DNA from: Plazaster borealis
Lineage: Eukaryota > Echinodermata > Asteroidea > Forcipulatida > Labidiasteridae
Assembly: GCA_021014325.1 (NCBI GenBank)
Contig: CM037461.1
Span: 2,753,501-2,817,500 of the forward strand
Length of the DNA: 64,000 nt
Reading direction: 5' to 3'
A program made the position numbers and the translations under genes. Below, in pieces: positions 45,588 to 55,560 of this stretch (its first letter is position 1; each line of letters begins with the position of its first letter). The notes under the pieces are model-generated. The model saw only the letters and a list, made by a program, of their open reading frames with translations, did not search any database and was not told the origin of the DNA.

Positions 45588-46001
45588 GTAGACCCAGTAA
45601 CTGGGGCGCTGTACTCCTTTTTCGAAATATTGACATCATCGCTCGTACTAGCGCCCCACATTAGTCGTATTTTCCCAGAGGGATCTTCGCATCCAACTCT
45701 TGGTTGGACTTTAGACGGGTGCTCTGCATCAACCGTGACAACTACGCGGTTTGAGGTAGGGCACCTGTCGATTAGACGGGTGCCTTGCCCCAACCTTGAT
45801 AACAGCACGGTTGAGGCAGGACACCTGTCCAATTTTAGACGGGTGTCCTGCCTCAACCGCCCTGTTATCACAGTTGAGGCAAGGCACCCGTCTAAATTGA
45901 AGATCCCTTGGGGAAAATACGACTGTAATCTGGGGTGCTAGTACAACCGATGATGTCAAAATTTCGAAAAAGGAGTACAGCGCCCCAGTTACTGGGTCTA
46001 A
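45588..46001. mobile_element. Fold-back element with internal 'agacgggtg..ttgaggc' repeats
   Basis: Outer arms 'gacccagtaactggggcgctgtactcc' and 'ggagtacagcgccccagttactgggtc'; inside, four alternating blocks of 'tagacgggtgcc' and 'ggttgaggcaggacacc'. About 650 bases downstream (gene sense) of exon 1. Confidence 0.85.
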
Positions 46002-46194
46002 CTCGATCGGTAAGTTTCATGATCCAGAACGAAGCCGATCGAAAAATTACAGCCGGCAAAGAAATAGAAATAGGATTGTGTTGGGGCTAGGGCCAAGGAT
46101 ACAAAGTGGATTGGCCCTATTTATGGGGCTATGTATTGCAGTGCATGCCCAAGTCAAGGCCACAACACAACAAAGTCACGTCACAAGTCAGTGT

Positions 46195-46265
46195 CATTGT
46201 CGGGAATCGAACCCAGCACATGAGGATTGAATGACGAGTGACTCATCATATGAACTAAGCTACCA
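46195..46265 (-). repeat. tRNA-like relic
   Basis: Minus strand 'ggtagcttagttcatatga...ctgggttcgattcccgac'. Boxes A and B are present, but no paired acceptor stem is seen. Confidence 0.45.
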
Positions 46266-46653
46266 GAATATGGCTACTGCCAGTACACAAACAAATCACA
46301 ATTATGCCAAATTTTGACTTCATTTACTCAATTTTCATTGCTAACAAAAATGTTTCACTGGAATAATGTACTTTGCGTGCCGGCAGATGAGATAGGTATA
46401 GGTCAAGTTACGACGTTCCCCGACCGGCGGCACGACCAGACGATTTCCAAACAACACTATACACTAACTAAGCATCACTCCCCTCTCAAAACCGCCCTGT
46501 TTTAACAAAACACGAAAACAGGACATGAACACCGGCCTTAGGAACGCCTTCCTAGACTAACGGAAATGCGTAAAGTAGGTCGCAAGTACCTACATTTACT
46601 TTCCTTTCCTGAAAATAACCAATCTAAAAGTGTTAGGAAGTCTCGGAACCTAC

Positions 46654-46665
46654 CTGTTTCGCCAT
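46654..46665 (-). CDS. SNX9-like: SNX9/18/33-family sorting nexin, exon 1 (start codon, MAKQ)
   Basis: The minus strand reads ATG GCG AAA CAG and then a consensus donor GTAGGT. Only four codons lie before the intron, which is about 20 kb long and phase 0. Joined to the SH3 exon at 26662, the protein starts MAKQVKVLYDF, with eight residues before YDF. From family knowledge, vertebrate SNX9, SNX18 and SNX33 also start their SH3 domain a few residues after the initiator methionine, so the spacing fits. Sequence just upstream holds CACGTG, a CRE-like TGACGTAA and an inverted CCAAT box. A four-codon exon cannot be proven by coding content; the call rests on splice phase, the donor, the spacing and the promoter-like context. 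Confidence 0.62.
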
Positions 46666-47110
46666 CTTGTCTGTGTGTTGTGACTGTCACGTGACGTAAT
46701 TGGCCCAACCACAAGGCAGTTCAGTCGAGAGTCAGTGACATCAACATACACGCATGATCGACGATAGAAGTAGCCTTGATCAAGGCAGTCGCATTTTTCA
46801 CTCCAAAAAAGACGCCGTAAACACACCAGTATGTGTGTGCGTAAGGTGTGTATCGCATCGCACGACCCACCCGTATACACTGTGTGTGTATCACGTCGTA
46901 CGACGCCCGTACACACACTGTGCGCAGGTCATCCGCACTCGTACCACTCTCCGCATGCGGAGGCCGTCAGGCCGACAGCCTTGACGGGTCTGTAACTTCC
47001 GGGTTTAATGTGTTTCTTGATATTTTCGTCCAATATTGGACGAAAATGGGGGGCTCTCGGATATGCTAGTATGCAGCTCATGAATATTTAAATCTTTCGT
47101 CAGACCTATT
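46666..47110 (-). promoter_or_regulatory. Promoter-like region of the SNX9-like gene
   Basis: Immediately upstream of the proposed start codon in gene sense are CACGTG (46688-46693, E-box/USF-type), TGACGTAA (46692-46699, CRE/ATF-type) and ATTGG (46699-46703, inverted CCAAT). The next 300 bases are richer in CpG than the rest of the window, and a 26-base palindrome containing CCAAT and ATTGG lies at 47022-47047. No TATA box was seen. The transcription start is not defined by the sequence; factor names are motif resemblance only. Confidence 0.5.
47022..47047. promoter_or_regulatory. 26 bp perfect palindrome with back-to-back CCAAT boxes
   Basis: The two 13-base arms are exact reverse complements (ATTTTCGTCCAAT and ATTGGACGAAAAT) with no spacer. 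It lies about 360 bases upstream of the proposed start codon. A regulatory role is inference. Confidence 0.55.
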
Positions 47111-48700
47111 GCAGACAACACAGGATGGGAAGCAAATGAATTATTCATTTTGACGTCCAATCACGAGCTTCTCTCACTATGACCTTTGTACCATATCAAT
47201 ATCATGCTTGCTGTATGTGATGCGATGTGAGTAGTTACCGACTTAATGGCGTTTGTGTGTAGCATTGTCTCAGCCATTTTTGACCGGTAATCTGCGAGGC
47301 TGGTCAGTCAGCTCACAAGTGCTGAACCCGGGCGCGGCCCCTGGAGCTTTTTGCGCTGCACTCAAGTTCCCTCATTGGACTACCCTGATCACTCGCCATT
47401 CTTTTGGTTATTAATTCTGGAGTTGATGTAGTTTCTGCATCTGTCTTTTCCTGACATGTCCTCTCGAAGTCCGACTCTGTGCAGCCACACCGTCTTCATA
47501 CTTTTGAATTGTTCTCAGACAGGGTCTTATAAGAATTTACTGCCAAACAAAAATTGACAGGATACAGCCACACATGATATGTGAAATCGATTTTTAGCTA
47601 CCCTATTCTAGTGAATGTACTTGGGAAATTTGGTTAGGCAGCTCTTTTTTAGTGGGGCGGCCCAAATGATATAAAAAGTGCAATGAGCTATATGCCTTCA
47701 TGATGAAACAATCAATAATGGTAGTTTATTGAGGTCTTTGTTTTGTATATTCTACCTCCAATGAATGCACCAACAATGATTAAATCACTGTTTAATGATG
47801 CAAGATGGAGACAGTAGATGGTCAATCGGGCCTTACGTCACTTCGAAAAATACATCAGAAAGCGTCTTCCTGCTGGAAAATGGTGTATGTAATGTATGTA
47901 ACAAATCGATCCACGCAACCTCATTTGTTTAATTCCATGCCCTCATTGTCTCGCTCAGCTGAGGAGAATACGCAACATTTTCAGATAGATATTATTATAA
48001 CAAAGTATTCCCAAATTCAAACCGGCGCGCCAGTGTAGCCACATCTGGATTTCTGCATGCATATTCATAAGAATGAGTAAACAAGACTTCCGCCACTGAC
48101 CAATGGGGTCTCGCCTTTCGCGCGCATTATAGTAATGAGTCATCGGCGGGGAGACAGAAACGTCAAGGCGTTGATCGGTGAGTGGCGCATACAGCTCACA
48201 CGACCACGCGCGCACCGTATACTGCACACACAGACACCATGCACACAGCTCGGGCGGGTTGGTAGCTCGGGTTGGTAGCTCGGGTGTGTAGCGCGGCGCA
48301 AATAAAATAAAAATGAAAACAATATAATAAAATTGAGAAAAAAACTCCAAAGCCTTGATCAAGGCTACGATAGAAGCCACCCACTTTTTACCCCTAAACT
48401 TAAAGGTGCAATCAGTTTCCAACTCTGAAAATTCAGTCTCTGGTACCATTAATAAAAATTGCTTCTTTTTTTGTCAATTACCAATGTTAAATTTGTGGAT
48501 AATTTTGTTCAAACTTGGTGGTGAATGTTTTTGAACGTGTACAAAAAGGCTATGTCACCGAGGCAATTTTACAGGCAACCAATTTCAGGCAATAGCTATA
48601 GCTAGCTCATTATAAGTCATTAATTTCAGTGTTCTCATTATTTCTTGGGGAGAATGTCTCTTGTGTTCCTTTTGCATGCAGTGCACCAGTACTACGGAGG
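47111..48700. other. Upstream region, mostly unassigned
   Basis: Moderate-GC islands (47240-47370, 48100-48290) alternate with AT-rich DNA. 'gtagccttgatcaaggc' at 46770-46786 recurs inverted at 48353-48369. A fragment of the GTCACACGAGG MITE lies at 48546-48690. No convincing exon was recognised. Confidence 0.5.
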
Positions 48701-48724
48701 AATGTGTCCCAGGGAATCTGTCCC

Positions 48725-49085
48725 CCCCCCCCCGGAGGCGTATTTTTTTTTACACCGCAGCGAGGGGTTTTGTACTTGAACACTGTCAATTCCGTCTTGA
48801 GATAGGAGACTACGTCTAACCCTCACACCCTAACCCTAAACAACCCTGGATAGGCATCAAAATGTCTCATCTCAAGACAGGAATTGGCAGTATAACAGTA
48901 CAAAACCCCCGGTCGCTGGAAACAAAAAATGCCGTTAGGGTTAGGGTTAGGGCATTCCTACCTCCATGGTTAGGGTTAGGGTTAGGGTTTAAGGTTAGAC
49001 GTAGTCTCCTATCTGAGACGGAATTGACAGTGTTATAGTATACAAAACCCCTCGCTAGCTGCGGTGTAAAAAAAAAAAAATACGC
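48725..49085. repeat. Inverted repeat containing interstitial telomere-like TTAGGG repeats
   Basis: Arms 'accgcagcgaggggttttgtac'/'acaaaacccctcgctagctgcggt' and 'caattccgtcttgagatagg...' enclose (GTTAGGG)2-4 blocks at 48933-48993 and their reverse CCCTAA at 48827-48840. Confidence 0.85.
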
Positions 49086-49414
49086 TGGCGGGTGAGGGGT
49101 GCAGCGCCCTCTTGTGATTTTTTGTTTATGCATTGATGACCTTTGACACTCTTATACTGGAAGCTAGAAAGTAGAGCTACAATCTCATTTCCTGAAGAGT
49201 AGCCTCAATAAATACGGTACTAAAGAACCAAAGAAATAGTATTATAGTCATTACGCATGTTAAGGATTAAACAACTTGTGACAACCATAAACCCTCGGTG
49301 GAGTCTGCTATTCAGCAGCCGGGAATGTAGGTCCGTTTGGAAGGAAATAATGTCCACTCAAAAATGTCCACTCAAAAATCCACCGATCCAATTTACTAGT
49401 GCGGTATAGTATGG

Positions 49415-49575
49415 TAGCCGGTGTCCCAGGGAAATCTGTCCCCCGGAGATTCTGTCCCCATACGGGAAATTAACATGGGCTGGAGGAGGATGGTTCAAAA
49501 GAGGGCGCTATCAAAAGAAGTTTGTGCACAGTTTGCCGTATGGGGGGGACAGAATCTCCGAGGGGACAGAATCTC
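49415..49575. mobile_element. Fold-back MITE ('ctgtcccc..ggagattctgtcccc')
   Basis: 'ccggtgtccc...cggagattctgtccccata' pairs with 'tatgggggggacagaatctccg...gccacaccgg'. A left-end relic lies at 48703-48737. Confidence 0.75.
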
Positions 49576-49639
49576 GTGCCACACCGGCAAAAGAGGCATC
49601 AAGTCATATTCTTTTTGATTTTGTGAAATGTCTAACTGT

Positions 49640-49886
49640 ATGCAGTTCAAGGTGACCATGTAAAAAAATGATTCGTTTGGAGAGGGATCATGTCAAATAA
49701 CTTGCATTTTTATATGAGCTAAACTATAAGCGTCATAAAAGTTCTTGAAAGTTACAAGCATGCACGCGAAGCAGTCGACTTCTTGGCGCCAATTAGTGTT
49801 GGTTTTCAGTACATTAGTAACGTGGTTCTTTAAGTATTTTGGCATGATCCCTCTTCAAACGAATCATGCTTTTACATGGTCACCTT
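49640..49886. mobile_element. Fold-back element ('ggtgaccatgtaaaa')
   Basis: 'aaggtgaccatgtaaaaaaatgattcgtttggagagggatcatg' region pairs with 'catgatccctcttcaaacgaatcatgcttttacatggtcacctt'. A diverged left half is seen at 36575-36830. Confidence 0.78.
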
Positions 49887-50272
49887 AAAGGCACTGTACA
49901 CGTTTGGTAATTACTCAAAATATAAATTAGCATAAAAACTGACTTGGTAACGAGCAACAAAGAGCTGTTGATAGTGTAACACATTGTGAGAAACGACTCC
50001 CTATGAAGTAACGTAGTTTTTGAGAAAGAGGTAATTACTCACTAAAATAATAAAACCTTCTTGCTTTAAGTTTTTATTCCTATCTGAAAGCACACAAATT
50101 TTGTGCAACAAGGGTGTTTTTTCTTTCATCATTTTCTTGCAACTGCGATGACCAATTGAGCCCAAATTTTCACAGGCTTGTTAATTATTTTATGCATATG
50201 TTGGGATACACCAAAATTAATGAGAACGCTGGTCTTTGACAATTACCAAACGTGTATGTACGATGCCTTTAA
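49885..50272. mobile_element. TTAA-bounded MITE (TTAAAGGCACTG family), full copy
   Basis: ttaaaggcactgtacacg to 'gtacgatgcctttaa'. It begins exactly at the TTAA ending the previous fold-back. Confidence 0.83.
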
Positions 50273-50636
50273 AGCACACTAAATATGCATGTTATCGTAA
50301 TCTTAAAATTGTATACATTTACATAAACCAAAATCTAACCACTCATTTTTGTCATTCAAGAACTAATAATAATTTGTATATAGATGCTAAATATGTTGTC
50401 AATAAATCTAAACCAGGCCAGTCTGGTATAATCATTGGTACTGAACTCTTTACCGTCCACGTGGGGATTGCAAATCGAAATGTGACAAAAGGGAGACTCT
50501 TGCATCCGGGATCACTAATAATGATTTGATATACCTATACCCTATTTTTTAATATTAGGCTATGCAGGTAACATGATTCCCCCATTGTCCCCTTCTCCCT
50601 TTCCTTAGTCCCTCTTCTTTGTCAATGTTTCTTCTT

Positions 50637-50695
50637 ATTTCTTTCTTTCTTTCTTTCTTTCTTTCTATCTTTTCTTTCTTTTCCTTTACCCCCTT
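50637..50695. repeat. (TTTC)n microsatellite
   Basis: About ten TTTC units with interruptions. Confidence 0.9.
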
Positions 50696-51474
50696 TTTCA
50701 ATTTGTTTCCTTAAAATGTTAGGGGGCATCCGCCCCCCTGCCCCCTCCCCTGGTGCTGCCCACAGCATAGCTGGTAGACTTGATTTCAAGTCTGAGCTTG
50801 CGGTTATTTCTCTGCATCAGCCATGCAGAATTCCCCGCAGATTTGCTATCACGCGCTCTAACTCGCAATCTCAGACTTGACCCTCTTGTGTATACGGGAT
50901 ATTCATTTATTCACTACTGACATTTACATAACAACACTATGCCAGAGAGATGACCAATCAGGAGACCACAAAACTCCCGTTGGCTGCGTCCATTCCAAAT
51001 AGGATGAAATCGCTTCAGCATTTTCTGTAAAATCGAGCCATTGCTTTTATTTTATAGTGCTTTGTACGTACAGTACGCTATATTTTTTATACATAAAATA
51101 ACACAAGATTTAATCTCAAAATGTTGAAAAATAAACTTGACAAACAACCTGATCCTTACTAGACGAAAAATTATGATACATTTGATTTGAATGGTGTCGT
51201 CCAAAGATTTTCCCAACGTTTTTTACGTATTTTGAAGAAAAATAACTAGAATCACTTTGTTTTTTTTGTGTTTCCAAACTGTAAGTTGAATCACCGAGCA
51301 GAGACAGATTAGTTACACGTGCATCAATGTTGTATTTCCTACTATTATTCCGTGGTATAAACGGTTAAGTTTGAATGTGCATTTTATTAAGGGCCTCGGA
51401 GATTCTGACCAATCAGAGTGTTCCGTCCACTTTTGGACTAATTCGCCATAGGGTGTGTACAAACCGACGAACAA

Positions 51475-51597
51475 TGTTCCCAAGTCTGTGATCGTAGGTT
51501 CAAGACGGAGGTTTATCCACAAGAGGGCGCTGTTTCAGCCAATAATGTATCGGCTATCAGGACGACTAAAAACCACGATCACAGACTTGGAACAAAG
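51475..51597. repeat. Inverted repeat
   Basis: 'gttcccaagtctgtgatcgt' pairs with 'acgatcacagacttggaac'. Confidence 0.75.
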
Positions 51598-51850
51598 TCT
51601 ACATAGCTGGTGACCATGCATTCCAGGCACATGCACCTCAACTCTGGAATGGGCTTCCAAAGTTCCTTTCGCTGCTCCCCTTCCTTGGATACTTTTAAGA
51701 CAGCTCTGAAAACTCATCTCTTCGAACAATGACCAACATTTAACTGTATTGTTTTGTTAATTTTTCTGGACTCTGTTCAGCGCTGTGAAACCATCTAGTT
51801 TGATGAGTAAGAGCGCTATATAAATATATTTATTGTATTGTATTGTATTG
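51598..51850 (+). mobile_element. LINE 3' end (RT C-terminus and tail)
   Basis: AGDHAFQAHAPQLWNGLPK, then after a frameshift SLDTFKTALKTHLFEQ. The tail is 'tcagcgctgtgaaacc...agcgctatataaat' with (ATTGT)n. Confidence 0.82.
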
Positions 51851-51901
51851 CCCCTGACGAAGGGTACAAATTCTTTTTAAAGAGGTAGTTTACTCAACTG
51901 C

Positions 51902-52066
51902 ATATGCAATGGGAGACTTTGGAACGATAGGTGGCAGCAGACTTACCAGGTAAATGTCCATTGTTTACGTAGTTCTGAGCATGCGCTCATTACCGAGAAC
52001 AATGGATTTACCTGGTAAGTCTGCTGCCACCTATAGCTTCCCAAAAGTCCCCCATTGTGTGTGTTA
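51902..52066. mobile_element. Fold-back MITE, 165 bp
   Basis: 'ggtggcagcagacttaccaggtaaat' pairs with 'atttacctggtaagtctgctgccacc'; outer ends 'caatgggagactttgg'/'ccaaaagtcccccattg'. Confidence 0.88.
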
Positions 52067-53404
52067 TAGATGAAAATGGCGTCTGTATAACTGTGCTTAG
52101 TTAACCTCTAATTAGAAGACCTAATTAGCGAGCTTAAAAAATAAATGTGGTGTGCCCAGTGTAACAGTCTTGAAGATTCTGGACTTAAATTGACACTTTT
52201 ACTCATAACGAAGGGTACACATTTTTTTCAAAATATGTTTTAGTGTAAACTGCATGCGTTTGTTAATTATGACATAATGCATACACGCACATTGTCTCCT
52301 TGTTTGCGGCTTATTTTTTTAAATATTTAATGATTTTTTCTTTGTTTCCAATGACTAATAGCTATAAAATTTCAATATTATCAAATAAAAATCAGTAAGT
52401 TATAGCTAATGTTTCAGTTTTCGTTCGAATAAAATAACGGATTCACCGACAGAAATGAGCCAAATAAGCAATTTTGTCACCTCCCTGTACTGCATGTGTT
52501 CTAATTTCCTGAATGCGCGGCTAGCCATTCCGCGTACGCGGCTTGCTATTTCGGGGTGCACCCCACTAAATAAGGAGAAAACGGAGCGTCGAGCTCATTA
52601 CAGACAGATTTGAGAGTCCCGAAAAAAAGGGTTTCAGTGTAGAAATGTTGCCCAAATTGTGACCTGGGGGTTGTTGACTTCCACCTGGGTGTATTTTGGA
52701 TGACATAGGCCCTAACAAAATTGGTCCCATTTGCTGAGAGGTGTAGGGAAAGTTTTTCAAGATTGATGCTCGGACGTTTGGAAAATTACACTGCAGTTGT
52801 GTCGGGGTGTTTTTATTTGGAGGGGGAGTAACTCGACGGGCCCAGGGACTCCCCATATCAAATTGAGCAGAAAATAAAAGTTCATGAGTCAATTAATGAT
52901 TTTCCTTTTACTGTAAAAAGCTGTGAGACTTTCTAGGTAGCCTATATTTTTCGTGTATTTTTGAATATATAGCATTTTGCACTGTATGCTACGGGAGTTA
53001 ATTTAGGGGGGTGCACCCTTTGGGCCCCATACTGTCCCCCAATCACAGCTGGAAATTAGCTGTTGTTAGAGGGCGCTCGACCATTGTTAGAAAAAGGGCA
53101 TAAAGGGGTTTCCAGCAGTGCACTGAGTCGCGCCAAGTCACACCAAGTTTAAACCCTACCTCCGTCCTACTGAAATTTCCCTACCAAGTATTCCCCCAAA
53201 CCATAGCCTACCTCCTTCCCACAGAGCCGAGTCCCTCCAAGAATGTTTTGAAACTACCTGCGCCAACAGAAATTCTTATAATAGGCTTGAGTCCCACATA
53301 ATGGCCAAGCTTTAGCCTCAATCTCATCCCACCCATACAGCAGGCCAAACCCACCAAGAATTTCCCCAAACCATACCTCCTTCCCACAGGAAAAGAAAAG
53401 TTTT
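52067..53404. other. Unassigned intergenic stretch
   Basis: AT-rich to 52500, then mixed. A short direct repeat 'ccatag/accatacctcctt...cccacag' occurs at 53190-53225 and 53368-53392. The minus-strand open frame at 52566-52892 has no recognisable motif. Confidence 0.5.
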
Positions 53405-53755
53405 TGCGTTGCAATTACAGCATCTGGCGATTATCATCGCGCTTCCCAAACAAGCGTTTACTTGTGATCGGAAGTGAGCACAAAATTCTACATTTTTTGT
53501 AGCAACCGGAAGCTGAGGTTAAGTTCAATTCTCGGGTTTTCTTCGTTATATTGTTGAATTGGTTTTACTTTCCTATTTTTAATCACTAAGTATTAGCCTA
53601 CATTCCCAACAACATATATATTTTTCATGTTCATAAACCACGTTAAACTAAAATAATTGACAAAACAAAATCTTGCCCACGTAAATCTCCTTTATGGTTG
53701 GGACCACAATGGTCCCGGAAGTTCAAACATGCGCGAGACTTGCACAGTCTATTCC
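53405..53755 (+). repeat. Dispersed 360 bp repeat, copy 2
   Basis: 'gttgcaattacagcatctggcg' to 'cgcgagacttgcacagtctatt', close to 12570-12935. Confidence 0.8.
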
Positions 53756-54126
53756 ATTTGGCAAGTAGACCCTAGTTGTTCCAATGGGAAACAACTCGTT
53801 GTGAGAAGCTATGGTATATGTCACAAAGTCTGCAACGCTGTTTAATTGAAAAGATAGGCTTACTGTCATCAAGTGAGGTTTGCCATCTAACATCTAACAT
53901 CTAACATCAGTGAATTCAAAGATGAAAACAGACACGGGCAAAATAAATAATCGTTGAACAGCTTCCTTTTTAACATGAAACACAGATGTTTTATTTTATT
54001 GAATATCTAGACATCAATACAGTTCAGGCAGTGTGTTTTTCAAGATTAAGAGAAGACTAATATGGACCATTATAGGTGACGGTGGCTAGTCGAATCGGGT
54101 ACGGAACCTGGTTGGGTGTCTTTGCC

Positions 54127-54500
54127 TTAAAGGCACTGAACACGTTTGGAAATTGTCAAAGACCAGTGTTCTCATTTGGTGTATCCCAAAATATGCATAA
54201 AATAACAAGCCAGTGAAAATTTTGACTCAATTGGTCATCGAAGTTGCAAGAAAATAATGAAAGAAAAAACACCCTTGTTGTACAAATTTGTGTGCTTTCA
54301 GATAGGAATAAAAACTTCTTGCAAGAAGTTTTCATTATTTTAATGAGAAATTACCTCTTTCTCAAAAACTACGTTACTTCAGAGGGAGTCGTTTCTCACA
54401 ATGTTTTATACTATCAACAGCTCTCCGTTGCTTGTTACCAAGTAAGTTTTTATGCTAATATTTGTTTTGAGTCATTACCAAACGTGTACGGTACCTTTAA
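54127..54500. mobile_element. TTAA-bounded MITE (TTAAAGGCACTG family), full copy
   Basis: ttaaaggcactgaacacg to 'gtgtacggtacctttaa'. Confidence 0.85.
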
Positions 54501-54574
54501 GGATAGAACATATCTCTCTTCTTTTAATGACTGGTCAGTGGTGTTTTTTGTAGCTTGAATAAAGAGGGGCTCCA

Positions 54575-55075
54575 TAGGTAAATTTTATGGTTTGTGATGC
54601 ACTCATTTTCCAATAGGCCCTATAGATAGATTCCTTATGAAAATGGGGGAAAAATTACAAGTCTCTACCTCACGTTAAAATTGTGTAAATAATGGCACTA
54701 TGTTTGATACCTTCCCAGTGATTTTGTTTTGTCAAAATCCAAAAACGTTCGATGACGTAACATTTCAAAAAATGTTCTATACATTTTTGTACAGAGTAAA
54801 TTTTCAGGTCATTCTTGAATATTGATGATATTCAATAAAACTGCATTGTATTCCTTTTGACTGCCGCAGAAATTCCTCTTTGAAAAGTACAGAATCAGAG
54901 TTTTTAACGTCCGATGACGTCATGTTTCAAATTTTGCTCTGAAAGAGTATCAAATAAAATGACATTTTACACCATATTATAACGTGAGGTTAGAGATTTG
55001 TATTTGTTCCCACTTTCATGAGGACTTAAATCTGGGGCCTATTAGAAAATGAGTGCATCACAAAACTCAATTTTA
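54575..55075. mobile_element. Fold-back element abutting the satellite
   Basis: 'gtgatgcactcattttccaataggcccta' pairs with 'tggggcctattagaaaatgagtgcatcac'; inner arms 'acctcacgtt'/'aacgtgaggt' and 'gatgacgtaacatttcaaa'/'gatgacgtcatgtttcaaa'. The right end reads 'gagtgcatcacaaaactcaat', almost the satellite core. Confidence 0.8.
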
Positions 55076-55560
55076 TTATGATCTTTTAGCGCTGCTTAAG
55101 CAATAGTACAATAGCTTCAAGAATAGCTGACTTGGTGGTTTCCAATTAAATTACCGCTGTAATAATTAATTTATTACGCACCAAACAACATCCCAAACTG
55201 ATTAACTTCTGTCAAGGAGATATGCCTACAAACAAAACCATCAACAAATGTGTGCATCACAAAACTCAGTGACATTTGAACGCCGCTTTAAAACAGACGT
55301 GCTTTGCAATGGCATTACTGCTGTTATAGTTTGTATTACTGCACCATAGGCTATATCCAAAAACTGATTTACTTCTGTCAAGGAGATAGGCCTACAAAGA
55401 AAACTGCCAACAAATGTGTGCATCAGAATGCTCAATATGACAAAGCAATAGTGCAATTAGCTTCAAGAATAACCGACTTTGTGGTTTCCAATTAAGTTAC
55501 TGCTATTATAATTAATTTATTATGCACCATACAACATCCCAATACTAATTTACTTTTGTC
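55076..55560. repeat. Degenerate left edge of the 163 bp satellite
   Basis: Diverged units with 'cttcaagaatagctgac', 'attattacgcaccaaacaac', 'acttctgtcaaggagat' that only loosely match the array core. Confidence 0.8.

Larger units (their letters stand above)
26663..46653 (-). other. Intron 1 of the SNX9-like gene (about 20 kb)
   Basis: The large first intron between the MAKQ exon and the SH3 exon. Over half of it is recognisable SINE, LINE and MITE sequence listed separately. Stretches with nothing recognised include roughly 28990-29600, 31010-31980, 33270-33590, 36060-36330, 37260-37400, 39150-39590 and 44850-45220. No other convincing exon was found apart from the weak candidate at 30925-31008. 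Confidence 0.6.

Noticed and set aside
46754..47069. Plus-strand frames in the CpG-rich upstream region, considered as a divergent gene
   Set aside because: Composition-driven open frames with no motif and no supporting splice structure.
50236..50529. 97-codon plus-strand open frame
   Set aside because: The peptide from about 50380 looks protein-like but matches no family I recognise and begins inside a MITE; too weak to call.
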